Shown here piece after piece: positions 5,927 to 6,023 of a DNA stretch of 6,023 bases. Within the stretch, counting starts at the first letter, position 1; each line of letters starts with the position of its first letter. The position numbers and the translations under genes were made by a program. Where the stretch lies: positions 1 to 6,023 of the forward strand of contig JAGLTN010000562.1 of assembly GCA_023135255.1 (NCBI GenBank), read 5' to 3'. This DNA comes from Planctomycetota bacterium (lineage in GTDB: Bacteria; Planctomycetota; Phycisphaerae; Sedimentisphaerales; Anaerobacaceae). The notes beneath the pieces are model-generated. The model ran no database searches and had not been told where the DNA came from. It saw only the letters and a program-made list of their open reading frames with translations.

Positions 5927-6023
5927 ATGAATCAAAAAGCAGAAATACCCACAAGCAAAATATCGAATAGAACTTTTTGGATCATTGGCGCGATTATATG
6001 CATTGTTGTCATTGCAATACTTG
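5927..6023 (+). CDS. N-terminus of a membrane protein (partial, runs off the window)
   Basis: The ATG at 5927 opens a frame that continues to the window edge (32 complete codons). It follows a good Shine-Dalgarno sequence, AGGA (5917-5920), 6 nt upstream. The product has a polar, mildly basic 17-residue start (MNQKAEIPTSKISNRTF) and then a long hydrophobic run (WIIGAIICIVVIAIL, 18-32) that should be the first transmembrane helix. The short cytoplasmic tail plus helix resembles the start of the preceding glycosyltransferase, so a second GT-C enzyme is a reasonable guess, but no catalytic motif is within the window. The 18-nt gap suggests co-transcription with the upstream gene. Confidence 0.75.
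   Translation, partial: MNQKAEIPTSKISNRTFWIIGAIICIVVIAIL

Overview
The window reads as a piece of chromosome from a Gram-negative-type bacterium, most plausibly a planctomycete (Phycisphaerae/Sedimentisphaerales-like). This placement is an inference from protein style: a DUF1573 lipoprotein, a cytochrome c554-type multihaem protein with an N-terminal 'PCGCSGGQLGG' segment, and a secreted 'LYLNPP...KFKIVGTSY' protein with a GspC/PilP-like domain. No rRNA, tRNA, CRISPR array, insertion sequence or phage gene is visible.

Layout. Positions 1-89 hold the last codons of a + strand gene that begins outside the window. It converges on a three-gene minus-strand run. Read in the direction of transcription, that run is: a DUF1573 lipoprotein (about 4001 to 2916), a 97-101 nt gap carrying a perfect 9-bp hairpin, a pseudo-phosphatase/tetrahaem cytochrome c fusion (2814 to 1480), and, only 2 nt further on, a secreted Lys-rich protein with a GspC/PilP-like domain, a 35-residue tandem repeat and a C-terminal coiled coil (1477 to 230). 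A divergent intergenic region of about 250 bp (4008-4252) contains several short inverted and direct repeats. To its right, two genes run on the + strand: a GT-C (family 39/ArnT-like) membrane glycosyltransferase (4253-5908) and, 18 nt later, the start of another membrane protein (5927 to the window edge).

How the genes may work together. All three minus-strand products carry an export signal (one lipoprotein signal, two Sec signals), so the run builds something outside the cytoplasmic membrane. The cytochrome supplies four covalent haems. Its N-terminal half resembles a 5'-nucleotidase/metallophosphatase but has lost the metal ligands that can be aligned by eye, and it carries a Cys-Gly-Cys motif. 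The DUF1573 protein also has a Cys-Gly-Cys motif, and the third protein looks like a scaffold or adaptor. A periplasmic redox/scaffold assembly is the most interesting hypothesis here, but it is not proven. The + strand pair looks like an unrelated envelope glycosylation unit.
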